Source: a virus. From it: a DNA stretch of 43,906 nucleotides. Below, one piece after another: positions 1 to 6,282 of this stretch (positions are counted from its first letter, which is position 1; every line of letters starts with the position of its first letter). Made by a program: the position numbers and the translations under genes. The notes below the pieces were generated by a model. That model saw nothing but the letters and a program-made list of their open reading frames with translations. It was not told the DNA's origin and made no database searches. The stretch covers positions 7,948-51,853 of the IMG/VR virus record IMGVR_UViG_3300030106_003838. One strand, written 5' to 3'.

Positions 1-21
1 ACAAACAAAACCACGTAATAT

Positions 22-45
22 ATCTACCACTTGTAGATTTTTGTT
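22..45 (+). terminator. Short hairpin followed by T-rich tract upstream of nrdJ
   Basis: The bases ATCTAC (22-27) and GTAGAT (33-38) form a perfect 6-bp stem with a 5-base loop (CACTT), followed by a run of T with one G (TTTTGTTT). That is the shape of a weak intrinsic terminator for a plus-strand gene ending just before this window. The stem also matches the conserved handle of Cas12a CRISPR repeats (TCTAC, 4-5 bases, GTAGAT), which is discussed as a finding. The terminator reading is the simpler one. Only 73 bases precede nrdJ, so its promoter may lie here or outside the window. Confidence 0.4.
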
Positions 46-73
46 TAACAATATTTAAAAGAAAAGGAAAATA

Positions 74-1717
74 ATGAAAGAAATTAATAGTAACATTTTA
101 TCTGATATCACTGTTCATATGAAATATGCTAAATATAATCCTGAGTTAAAACGTAGAGAAACTTGGGAAGAATTAGTAGATAGAAATATGGCAATGCATA
201 TCAAGAAATACCCAGAGTTGGAGGTTGAAATAAGAAAAGCATATAGTTATGTATTTACAAAACAAATACTACCATCTATGAGAAGTTTACAATTTGCTGG
301 AAAGCCAATTGAAATATCTCCTAATAGATTATATAACTGTTCTTATTTACCTGTTGATAGCTTAGACGCCGACATCAGACCTAAAGGTGCTAGGCTAGTG
401 ACATCAGGTGGTAAAGCACCTGGTCCACAGCCTTTGAAAGAATGTTTAATAAAAGTTGAAGGTATTTTAGAAGCAAAAGATGATGGTTCAACACTCACCT
501 CACTAGAAGTACATGATATTATATGTCATATAGCCGATGCTGTATTAGCTGGTGGTATCAGACGAGCTGCTTTAATTAGTTTGTTTACCGCTACCGACGA
601 CGACATGATATCTTGTAAATCTGGTAATTGGTGGGAAACTAATCCACAAAGAGGTAGATCAAACAACTCAGCTGTTTTAATGAGACATAAAATAACTAAA
701 GAGTTTTTCATGGACTTATGGAAACGAGTTGAATTATCTGGAGCTGGAGAGCCTGGCATATATCTTAACAATGACAAAGATTGGGGTACAAACCCTTGCT
801 GTGAGATAGCGCTTAGGCCTTTTCAGTTCTGTAACCTTTGTGAAGTTAATGTATCTAATATTAAAGATCAAGATGATTTAAATAATAGAGTTAAAGCCGC
901 AGCGTTTATTGGAACACTGCAAGCTGGATATACTGACTTCCACTATCTTAGAGAAATATGGAAAGAGACAACAGAGAAAGACGCTCTTATAGGTGTGTCA
1001 ATGACAGGAATAGGGAGTGCCGCTGTGCTCCAAATGGATATGAAGGCCGCTGCAAATATCGTGACAAAGGAAAACGCACGAGTAGCGAAACTAATAGGGA
1101 TTAATTCATCAGCTAGATGTACAACTGTAAAACCTGCAGGGACGACATCTCTGGTCCTCGGAACGTCTTCGGGTATTCATGCTTGGCATAATGATTATTA
1201 TGTCCGTAGGATGCGCGTAGGAAAGAATGAGGCTATATATAATTATCTAATAGATAATCATACGGAATTAATTGAAGATGAGTACTTCAGACCTCACGAT
1301 ACTGCTGTTATTTCCATACCACAAAAAGCACCTGATGGTTCAATACTTAGAACTGAATCACCATTTGATACTCTTGAAAGAGTTAAGCGCGTCGCTGAAG
1401 AGTGGATACGACCTGGTCATAGACGAGGTAGCAATACACATAATGTGTCAGCAACTATATCTTTGAAAGAGAGTGAATGGAAAAAAGCAGGTGAATGGAT
1501 GTGGGATAATAGAGAGTATTACAATGGATTATCTGTATTACCATATGATGGTGGTACATACACACAAGCTCCGTTTGAGGACATTGACGAAGCGAAATAT
1601 AATAAAATGTCCAAAGTATTATCTAATGTAGATTTAACGAAAGTTATTGAAGCTGAGGATAACACAGATCTATCAGGCGAGTTAGCTTGTGCTGGTGGGT
1701 CATGTGAAGTTGTTTAA
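74..1717 (+). CDS. nrdJ: Adenosylcobalamin-dependent (class II, monomeric type) ribonucleoside-triphosphate reductase, internally deleted
   Basis: Class II ribonucleotide reductases convert ribonucleotides to deoxyribonucleotides in the cytoplasm and are common phage auxiliary genes. The protein (547 aa) carries most landmarks of the Lactobacillus leichmannii-type enzyme: NC at Cys89 (matching Cys119), N240-P-C242-C-E244 (matching Asn406, Cys408, Glu410), Cys253 eleven residues on (matching Cys419), a TVKPxGT segment, and a C-terminal C539-x4-C544 pair that would re-reduce the active site. The family usually has about 700-750 residues. Here residue 99 runs straight into DIRPKGARL at residue 100, so roughly 130-140 residues that normally include a GTGVGFS-like segment and the allosteric effector region are absent without breaking the frame. 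The start ATG follows AAGGA at a sensible distance. It is co-directional with the Hc1-like gene 18 bases downstream. Catalytic competence is doubtful; family assignment is very likely. Confidence 0.9.
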   Translation: MKEINSNILSDITVHMKYAKYNPELKRRETWEELVDRNMAMHIKKYPELEVEIRKAYSYVFTKQILPSMRSLQFAGKPIEISPNRLYNCSYLPVDSLDADIRPKGARLVTSGGKAPGPQPLKECLIKVEGILEAKDDGSTLTSLEVHDIICHIADAVLAGGIRRAALISLFTATDDDMISCKSGNWWETNPQRGRSNNSAVLMRHKITKEFFMDLWKRVELSGAGEPGIYLNNDKDWGTNPCCEIALRPFQFCNLCEVNVSNIKDQDDLNNRVKAAAFIGTLQAGYTDFHYLREIWKETTEKDALIGVSMTGIGSAAVLQMDMKAAANIVTKENARVAKLIGINSSARCTTVKPAGTTSLVLGTSSGIHAWHNDYYVRRMRVGKNEAIYNYLIDNHTELIEDEYFRPHDTAVISIPQKAPDGSILRTESPFDTLERVKRVAEEWIRPGHRRGSNTHNVSATISLKESEWKKAGEWMWDNREYYNGLSVLPYDGGTYTQAPFEDIDEAKYNKMSKVLSNVDLTKVIEAEDNTDLSGELACAGGSCEVV

Positions 1718-1735
1718 TTTAATAAAATTTAAAAT

Positions 1736-1915
1736 ATGAATTTACCAGAATTGTTAGACACTATGCAAGATGAAATGCACAGTGCACACGAAGAAATAGA
1801 AAAGTTTATGAGTGGAAATAAATCCGCGGGAACTAGAGCTAGAAAGAGTATGCAGACAATTAAGGAGGCTGCTCAAAACGTGAGGAAACAAATTCAGACT
1901 ATTAAAAATAGCTAA
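1736..1915 (+). CDS. Hc1-like small histone H1-type DNA-binding protein (59 aa)
   Basis: This short gene begins at ATG 1736 and encodes 59 residues ending in TAA at 1913-1915. The core GNKSAGTRARKSMQ (about residues 29-42), followed by an alternating acidic/basic helix ending QTIKNS, closely resembles the Bacteroidota histone H1-like Hc1 family (typical wording GNKAAGTRARKASLELE). Members are small helical proteins presumed to bind and compact DNA. It sits 18 bases after nrdJ on the same strand and just before the terminator at 1937-1962, so the two are probably co-transcribed. In a phage it could act on host nucleoid or phage DNA; which of these is not visible. The gene is a useful host marker because this family is characteristic of Bacteroidota. 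Confidence 0.8.
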   Translation: MNLPELLDTMQDEMHSAHEEIEKFMSGNKSAGTRARKSMQTIKEAAQNVRKQIQTIKNS

Positions 1916-1936
1916 GTATAATATACTTAAAATAAT

Positions 1937-1962
1937 AAAGGGGCTTTTTAGCCCCTTTTTTT
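1937..1962. terminator. Intrinsic terminator between convergent operons
   Basis: AAAGGGGCT (1937-1945), loop TTTT, and AGCCCCTTT (1950-1958) form a 9-bp stem followed by T to 1962. It ends the plus-strand nrdJ/Hc1 transcript. On the minus strand the opposite flank reads TTTATTATTTT, so the same hairpin can also stop the long leftward structural transcript, whose last gene ends at 1961. This is the boundary between the two transcription directions. Confidence 0.85.
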
Positions 1963-2320
1963 ATCCAATATTTTTCTTTTTACTTTTAGTTTTTCTTTTT
2001 GCAATGTTTCTACCTTTTTTACCACTTATATTAGCCGCGCTTTTAGCAAGACTCGCCGCGCCTATACCTTGACCAACTACAGGTAGCATAGCACCCGCGC
2101 TCATCGCAGCATCCGTGGTGTGTCTTTTAACAGCCTTTTTATCACCTCTAATTTTAGCACCTACAGCTCTAGCGCCAGATATAGCTGTGTTAGCTAAATC
2201 AGCTACGTTACCTACGCCTGGAACTAAACCAGCTGCTGACAATGCTGTTTGAGCTTTATCTAATCTTTTACTTGTTTTACCCTTCGTATAAGGACTCCAA
2301 CCTTTCATTTTAAACGCCAT
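1961..2320 (-). CDS. Tagged basic protein with pre-toxin-like hydrophobic segment
   Basis: The 119-residue product begins MAFKMKGWSPYTKGK, the class A N-terminal tag shared by several genes in this region. Residues about 26-53 (AGLVPGVGNVADLANTAISG and on) and 69-92 (DAAMSAGAMLPVVGQGIGAA) are hydrophobic and Gly/Ala-rich and are separated by a basic linker. This arrangement, with VPGVGNVADLxN and later AMLPVVGxG, resembles the pre-toxin TG segment found just upstream of toxin domains in secreted bacterial polymorphic toxins. No toxin domain follows; the tail is a lysine-rich string. I infer a membrane-active, DNA- or RNA-binding small protein. It is the last gene of the leftward operon, abutting the terminator. 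Function is unproven. Confidence 0.85.
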   Translation of the reverse strand: MAFKMKGWSPYTKGKTSKRLDKAQTALSAAGLVPGVGNVADLANTAISGARAVGAKIRGDKKAVKRHTTDAAMSAGAMLPVVGQGIGAASLAKSAANISGKKGRNIAKRKTKSKKKNIG

Positions 2321-2323
2321 AAT

Positions 2324-2371
2324 CTACTTGTTTAATCTTTTAACTTGTCTTCTTTTTTGCGTATACGCCAT
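2324..2371 (-). CDS. Micro-ORF (15 aa) carrying only a class B-like tag
   Basis: Between two tagged genes there is an ATG-started frame of 15 codons reading MAYTQKRRQVKRLNK and a TAG stop. Its ATG lies one base after the stop of the upstream gene (2373) and its stop lies 3 bases before the next ATG (2320), so it fills the gap exactly as a real gene would. The start MAYTQK copies the MAYIQK/MAYVQK tag of three larger neighbours, and the rest is strongly basic. It is either a genuine micro-protein or the remnant of a tagged gene that lost its body. Confidence 0.45.
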   Translation of the reverse strand: MAYTQKRRQVKRLNK

Positions 2372-2372
2372 A

Positions 2373-2630
2373 CTATTTTTTATTTTTTTTCTTATTATGC
2401 TCAGCTCTCATTTCAGCCATGCTCTTTGCTTTAGTACCTGTGATATTTGCGCCTACGTTCGTAGCGTTATCAACCACAAAATCGTGTACTTTTCTTATTA
2501 CTTTACCTGCTTTTGTTTTTCCCTCAGATAACACTTTATCAGCATATCTTTTACTGAGAGATTTTTTATCTTTTTTTAACGCTGAACCAGTACCTTTACC
2601 AAAGTTCATACCTTTCATTTTAAATGCCAT
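2373..2630 (-). CDS. Tagged small basic protein, class A (85 aa)
   Basis: The product starts MAFKMKGMNFGKGTG, then is rich in Lys throughout, with a mid-region VIRKVHDFVVDNATNVGANI (about residues 44-63) that could form a short helix, and a KKKNKK end. No enzyme motif is visible. It is placed among other short tagged proteins in one tight operon. The tag and high positive charge suggest a nucleic-acid-associated or virion cargo role; I do not recognise a family. Confidence 0.8.
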   Translation of the reverse strand: MAFKMKGMNFGKGTGSALKKDKKSLSKRYADKVLSEGKTKAGKVIRKVHDFVVDNATNVGANITGTKAKSMAEMRAEHNKKKNKK

Positions 2631-2650
2631 ATTATCTTATGTTTTATATA

Positions 2651-2968
2651 TTAACAATTCCATCTACGTCTAGCTGCTTTACCTCTTTCACTAGTCCAAC
2701 TTCTTGACCTAGCACAAAACGACTTTCTTCTTTTAGCAGCTTTACTACCAGGTTTTAGTTTAGATGGTTTTGTAGTTACAGCAGTCCGCAACTTACTACC
2801 TGGATTATTTCTTTTATATTCATCAACACCTTTTTGAGTAATACCACCACCAGCAGCTGCTCCAGTAGCACTTTTATCTTTAGACACAGGATTAAAGTTT
2901 TTACCTCTACCTATAGTTCTACGAACATCTGCTTTTTTAAAAGGATTATTTGATTGTATGTAAGCCAT
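2651..2968 (-). CDS. Tagged basic protein, class B, with Cys/Trp C-terminal domain (DUF6321-like)
   Basis: The 105-residue protein begins MAYIQSNNPFKK, the class B tag. The C-terminal 35 residues contain GSKAAKRRKSFCARSRSW and end RRRWNC, which resembles the small phage/giant-virus domain I know as DUF6321 (pattern AKR..FCAR....RWNC). The two Cys residues flanking basic residues may bind a metal or form a disulfide. The middle is Gly/Ala/Lys-rich linker. Its ATG overlaps the stop of the upstream class B gene by one base (TAATG at 2968), so translation is coupled. Function is unknown; the DUF name is from memory and unverified. Confidence 0.85.
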   Translation of the reverse strand: MAYIQSNNPFKKADVRRTIGRGKNFNPVSKDKSATGAAAGGGITQKGVDEYKRNNPGSKLRTAVTTKPSKLKPGSKAAKRRKSFCARSRSWTSERGKAARRRWNC

Positions 2969-3243
2969 TATTCACCACATTTTTTTGATGGATCATCTAC
3001 TCTTCTCCAGTCTTCTTTTTGAAACCAGTCTCTTAATGTAGCACCTTTTTTACGTGCTCCTTTAACATTTGTTTTAGATGATCTTTTATATTTACCTTGA
3101 GCACCAGCCGCTCGTTTAGAGCGAACAAGCTCTTGTCTTTTTTCTTTACTTAAGCCACGTATCTTAGCTGCTGGTAAACAAGTTTTAGTTGTACCACCGC
3201 CTTTTTGTTTTTTAAATGGGTTTGATTTCTGTATATAAGCCAT
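2968..3243 (-). CDS. Tagged basic protein, class B, with TLRDWFxKEDW motif
   Basis: This 91-residue protein starts MAYIQKSNPFKKQKGGG. It continues with KTCLPAAKIRGLSKEKRQE and a C-terminal module GATLRDWFQKEDWRRVDDPS followed by KKCGE. A LxxWFxxxW(V/R)xVDxP...CG pattern is known in small phage proteins that co-occur with the preceding Cys/Trp module, so the two genes may act together. It overlaps the PAP2 gene stop by one base at 3243 and the next gene start at 2968. No catalytic motif is seen. A structural, metal-binding or cargo role is possible. Confidence 0.85.
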   Translation of the reverse strand: MAYIQKSNPFKKQKGGGTTKTCLPAAKIRGLSKEKRQELVRSKRAAGAQGKYKRSSKTNVKGARKKGATLRDWFQKEDWRRVDDPSKKCGE

Positions 3244-3785
3244 TACACTTTATCCTTTACATGTTGATACATTGCTTCACCTAGTTTTTCGCCCATTATA
3301 CTATCAGATTTATAATGAGCCTTAGCTGTTCTTCTACTATCAGATATTTTTTTACCAGCTTTAATAAACTGCTTTGATGCTTTAGGAAACTTATCTGCTA
3401 GTATTCTACCTATTAATATACCTTGAGTTGAATGTCCACTAGGATATGAAGGTGTTTTCATAGAACTCATTTCATAGTCCTGCATGTTAATACCTAACTT
3501 TTTAGCTATAACTTTAGGTCTAGGTCTATTGAAATGTTTTTTTAATTTAGTTACTATAGGTGCAGATTTTTTTATTAAATCGCCAACTAACTTAGAGTCA
3601 TAGTTTGTTATATTATTTTTAGCAGCTATATCAGCAAACGTTTTTTCTATATTATCATACCTTTGAACAGATGTTTTATTCATGGGTATAGTATTAAGTT
3701 GCTTTACCTCCTGCATTGTATTAAAAGAATTATCAGAAGGCGGTTTTATGTTTTTAAACTTATCTATATTAAAACCTTTAAACAT
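3243..3785 (-). CDS. PAP2-type (class A acid phosphatase fold) phosphatase, soluble
   Basis: The 180-residue protein carries the complete three-part PAP2 active-site signature: K80-x6-R87-P88, P115-S-G-H118, and S150-R-x5-H157-x3-D161. In the family the two His residues act as nucleophile and acid/base, and Lys/Arg bind phosphate. Unlike many PAP2 lipid phosphatases there are no transmembrane helices and no signal peptide, so it should be cytoplasmic or packaged. Substrates could be phospholipid head groups, nucleotides or sugar phosphates. The gene overlaps its upstream neighbour by 8 bases and lies in the midst of tagged basic-protein genes; its own start, MFKGFNIDKFKN, is basic but does not carry the tag. 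Enzyme class is confident, substrate unknown. Confidence 0.9.
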   Translation of the reverse strand: MFKGFNIDKFKNIKPPSDNSFNTMQEVKQLNTIPMNKTSVQRYDNIEKTFADIAAKNNITNYDSKLVGDLIKKSAPIVTKLKKHFNRPRPKVIAKKLGINMQDYEMSSMKTPSYPSGHSTQGILIGRILADKFPKASKQFIKAGKKISDSRRTAKAHYKSDSIMGEKLGEAMYQHVKDKV

Positions 3786-4320
3786 TTTTATTTTGCTTTT
3801 TTAATTTAGCTTTAGCAGTTTTAGCTAATCTAGCTTGCTCCATTTTACCCATAACTTTAGCTCTCTGTTCTAACACAGTTAATATCTGTACCTTTCTAGC
3901 ATATGGTTTATTTATATTCATAACTTTAGCTATAGTCTTTCTAGCATCAGCTACTGTTGCAAACTTAATACCAACAGTATCTTTAGGGTTTTCATCTGTA
4001 TATAATCTTCTTCCACTACCTTTAGGTTTTTTACCTGTACCAACTAGTGGATCTTTTTTAAGAGGTGAATCTTCTTTTTTACCCAAACGTTTTCTAACTA
4101 TGTTCATAACTGTTTTCATCTTACGAGCATAGCTAGGTTTTTTACCTCTATTAAAAACGTACTGTTGATTTAAACTACTTATTATTTTAGATAAGTTACT
4201 TTTTCTAGTTTTAATAAGCCATGACGCTAAAGCATTTGGTGCTAATTCCTTAAATTTACCTTTAGCATCTGGTGCGTCTGAGTCGTGCCAGGTAATTGAC
4301 TTAGATGTTTTCTTAGCCAT
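3778..4320 (-). CDS. Two-domain small basic phage protein (DUF3175-like plus RLYTDENPKDT module)
   Basis: The 180-residue protein appears to have two conserved pieces. The first (residues about 9-80) runs HDSDAPDAKGKFKELAPN, then SLNQQYVFNRGKKPSYARKM; it resembles DUF3175, in which a helical segment carries an F.(I/V)NR motif. The second (about 97-150) has GSGRRLYTDENPKDTVGIKF followed by a helical ADARKTIAKV segment, a module I associate with phages and giant viruses, often beside DUF6321-type proteins. The end is Lys-rich. It starts MAKKTSKSITW rather than with a tag. It overlaps the PAP2 gene. Function unknown; domain names are from memory. Confidence 0.85.
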   Translation of the reverse strand: MAKKTSKSITWHDSDAPDAKGKFKELAPNALASWLIKTRKSNLSKIISSLNQQYVFNRGKKPSYARKMKTVMNIVRKRLGKKEDSPLKKDPLVGTGKKPKGSGRRLYTDENPKDTVGIKFATVADARKTIAKVMNINKPYARKVQILTVLEQRAKVMGKMEQARLAKTAKAKLKKQNKNV

Positions 4321-4323
4321 TAT

Positions 4324-4773
4324 TTACTGCCCCCCATATTTACTAGGACCACCAGCCTTAGTACATCTTACACCCCAGCCAGAAGCATAAGCACTTGGCC
4401 ATACTTTAAACTTACGTTTAGCTGCGGATTTACAAGGTCCACTTATTTTTTTCATTGGAGTGTTTTTTCTTCTAGATTTTAATGCTTCTTCTCGAGCTTT
4501 ATTCTTTGCAGCAACATCTTTTATTTGCCTGCGGTATTTTTCACCATCTATTGAAGTTGATTTTTTTATTACTTTCTTCTCCATTTTCATAGCACTAGCT
4601 GCTTTATCTATTTTACTAGCTTGATCAGCGTGAAGCTTGCTAGCTTTTTTTAATTGAGTAGAAACTTTATTTAACGAAGCTTTACTTAATTTAAAAGGAT
4701 TATTCATCTGCTCCATGCGACGTCTACCACAGCCAGTTCTAGGTATAGGATTATTTTTCTGTACGTAAGCCAT
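4324..4773 (-). CDS. Tagged basic protein, class B, with VWPSAYASG domain
   Basis: This 149-residue product begins MAYVQKNNPIPRTGCGRRR and soon repeats the second half of the tag as MNNPFKLSK (residues 22-30), so it looks double-tagged. Residues about 35-100 are a Lys/Ala-rich predicted helix. The C-terminal 40 residues form a compact module, GPCKSAAKRKFKVWPSAYAS then GWGVRCTKAGG, with two Cys residues and a YPSAYAS-type core seen in other marine phage small proteins. No catalytic residues are evident. It is separated by only a few bases from both neighbours, fitting one operon of tagged genes. Confidence 0.85.
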   Translation of the reverse strand: MAYVQKNNPIPRTGCGRRRMEQMNNPFKLSKASLNKVSTQLKKASKLHADQASKIDKAASAMKMEKKVIKKSTSIDGEKYRRQIKDVAAKNKAREEALKSRRKNTPMKKISGPCKSAAKRKFKVWPSAYASGWGVRCTKAGGPSKYGGQ

Positions 4774-4775
4774 AA

Positions 4776-5531
4776 TTACTTGTTTCTTTTTCTTCTAATA
4801 GCTTGTTTTAGTCTAGAGCCTTCAGTTTTTCTAGCAGCTCTATTGTGTTCTCTTTCAAGCTTATTTAACTTCCTTTTTAATTGTCTTTGCTTTTTCTTAT
4901 CTACCGCACCAACTGAACCACCTGTTTCTTTAAGCATCATGGGAGCATTATACATTTTACCTTTTCCACGACCACGTCCCTCTGAAACAGTACGTGCTAT
5001 TCCTCCTCTTTTTCTTTTTCCTAATATGCTACCAAGCGCTCCACCAGCTAACGCGCCAACAGGTCCGCCTAACGCTAAACCAGCTAAAGCTCCTTTACCT
5101 GTACTACCTAAAGCACCACCTAAAGCTTTACCAATTTTACCTATAAATTTTTTAGGAGATTGTTTTTGAGGCTGACCAATACGTTTGCCTGCTGCTCTTT
5201 CTTTTGCTTTTCTAATCGCTTTAGAAGCAGCGTCGATTGTGGGACGTACTGGTCCAGCAACTAAAACCTCTGGATTATTTTTTATAAAATCTTTAGCCTT
5301 ACTAGCTAATTTTTTTAAATTTCTACGTTTATCCATAGTACCAGTTGTAGCTCCATCTTTCTTTAGTTTAGTGGGAGCTTTATCAACAGCTGCTTTAAAT
5401 TTAGGATTGTTATCTAGCTTACCAGCTTTAGATGCTGCTTTCAACCCAGCGTTAAAATTCATTGGCGTAACTGTATCTCCGAAGTTTTTTCTCATAGGTC
5501 CTTCTTTACCCGCTTTCATTTTAAATGCCAT
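4776..5531 (-). CDS. Tagged basic protein, class A, with glycine-zipper segment (251 aa)
   Basis: It starts MAFKMKAGKEGPMRKNFGD, a slightly varied class A tag. Residues about 129-169 (GKIGKALGGALGSTGKGALA then GLALGGPVGALAGGALGSIL) have GxxxG spacing typical of glycine zippers that insert in membranes or pack as helices. Both sides are very rich in Lys/Arg, and the C-terminus is a long basic coiled-coil-like helix. A protein with basic arms and a membrane-prone middle would suit an internal virion cargo or a DNA-ejection helper, but this is inference. Long open frames on the opposite strand here are shadows of the biased composition. Confidence 0.85.
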   Translation of the reverse strand: MAFKMKAGKEGPMRKNFGDTVTPMNFNAGLKAASKAGKLDNNPKFKAAVDKAPTKLKKDGATTGTMDKRRNLKKLASKAKDFIKNNPEVLVAGPVRPTIDAASKAIRKAKERAAGKRIGQPQKQSPKKFIGKIGKALGGALGSTGKGALAGLALGGPVGALAGGALGSILGKRKRGGIARTVSEGRGRGKGKMYNAPMMLKETGGSVGAVDKKKQRQLKRKLNKLEREHNRAARKTEGSRLKQAIRRKRNK

Positions 5532-5533
5532 AA

Positions 5534-5941
5534 TTATTGAAATTTATTTAGTATTATTGTATCAATAGAATTTTGTATAACTTTTTTATCAGCTTCCAAT
5601 TGAAACATAATGTTTGCGTTAAACCTACATTTTTCCACACCATTGTCGAATATAACAATTGTAGGTATAGCTGTTATATTGTACTCAGCCTGTAAATCAG
5701 AGCAATGCATTATATCAACTCTATATTTACTAGCTTCTTTTAATTTATTTATTTCTTCAAATTGATTTTGTTTATTCCAATCAGCCCAAAATTCTACCAC
5801 AGAAATATCTTTAGCTATTTTACTATCAAAGTTGCTAACAGTAATAACCTCTTGAGCTAAACCCATTGCTGTGCCAAGAAAATATATAATTACTATAGTA
5901 GCAATATAAGCCCAAGTTGTAATGTCTATTCTTTTTTTCAT
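5534..5941 (-). CDS. Membrane-anchored thioredoxin-fold protein lacking the CxxC cysteines
   Basis: The 135-residue protein has an N-terminal hydrophobic helix (about residues 9-29) that can act as a signal anchor, then a thioredoxin-like domain. The signature positions are clear: VVEFWADW (48-55) and the cis-proline loop AIPTIVIFDNG (91-101). The expected WCxxC after the Trp is replaced by N56-K-Q-N59, so both redox cysteines are Asn. Two other Cys (80 and 105) are outside the active site. It is therefore unlikely to be an oxidoreductase and may be a binding or chaperone module, for instance a decoy of a periplasmic thioredoxin. Its ATG overlaps the stop of the upstream coiled-coil gene by one base. 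Confidence 0.85.
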   Translation of the reverse strand: MKKRIDITTWAYIATIVIIYFLGTAMGLAQEVITVSNFDSKIAKDISVVEFWADWNKQNQFEEINKLKEASKYRVDIMHCSDLQAEYNITAIPTIVIFDNGVEKCRFNANIMFQLEADKKVIQNSIDTIILNKFQ

Positions 5942-6282
5942 TATCTTAATTCTTTTATTTCTTCTTTCAACTCGTCAACTTCCTTAACTAACGCATCAAT
6001 TTTATTTCTAGCCATTTGATCTTTCATGTTAAACTCCATTCTAGTTGGAGGCCAAGTGTTAGTAGCGGCTGGGTCACCCATATCAATTGTGTATATACCT
6101 GTTCCAGGTTTTGGCAACTCTAACGCTTGTTCAACTTTACTTTCAAGCTCTGAAAACTTAGAATTTATTGTTGCCATTAAACCAAAATAAGCTGATATAA
6201 CTGTAGCGACAGCTACAACTATACCAACTAAAGTTTTAATACTTATTTGAAACTTACTATCTTCTGATAATTCTTTTGTCAT
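5941..6282 (-). CDS. Single-pass membrane protein with coiled coils
   Basis: A 113-residue protein with a polar N-terminus, one transmembrane helix (about residues 17-38, LVGIVVAVATVISAYFGLMA), then a first heptad-like stretch (SKFSELESKVEQAL), a Pro/Gly-rich linker containing TNTWPPTRMEF, and a final acidic coiled coil (NKIDALVKEVDELKEEIKEL). The topology would leave the coiled coil in the periplasm or cytoplasm. This could be a spanin-like or holin-associated protein, or an envelope adaptor for the thioredoxin-fold neighbour to which it is translationally coupled. I do not recognise a named family. Confidence 0.8.
   Translation of the reverse strand: MTKELSEDSKFQISIKTLVGIVVAVATVISAYFGLMATINSKFSELESKVEQALELPKPGTGIYTIDMGDPAATNTWPPTRMEFNMKDQMARNKIDALVKEVDELKEEIKELR

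Noticed and set aside
1-73. End of a preceding plus-strand gene
   Set aside because: A short open frame enters from the left but gives no recognisable peptide, and a terminator-like hairpin lies in it.
526-777. Minus-strand open frame of 83 codons inside nrdJ
   Set aside because: It is antisense to a well-recognised enzyme gene and has no credible protein features.
4780-5568. Two long plus-strand frames opposite the tagged glycine-zipper gene
   Set aside because: They result from Lys/Ala/Gly-rich codons on the opposite strand (translated as Leu/Pro/Ala/Phe) and would be antisense to the operon.
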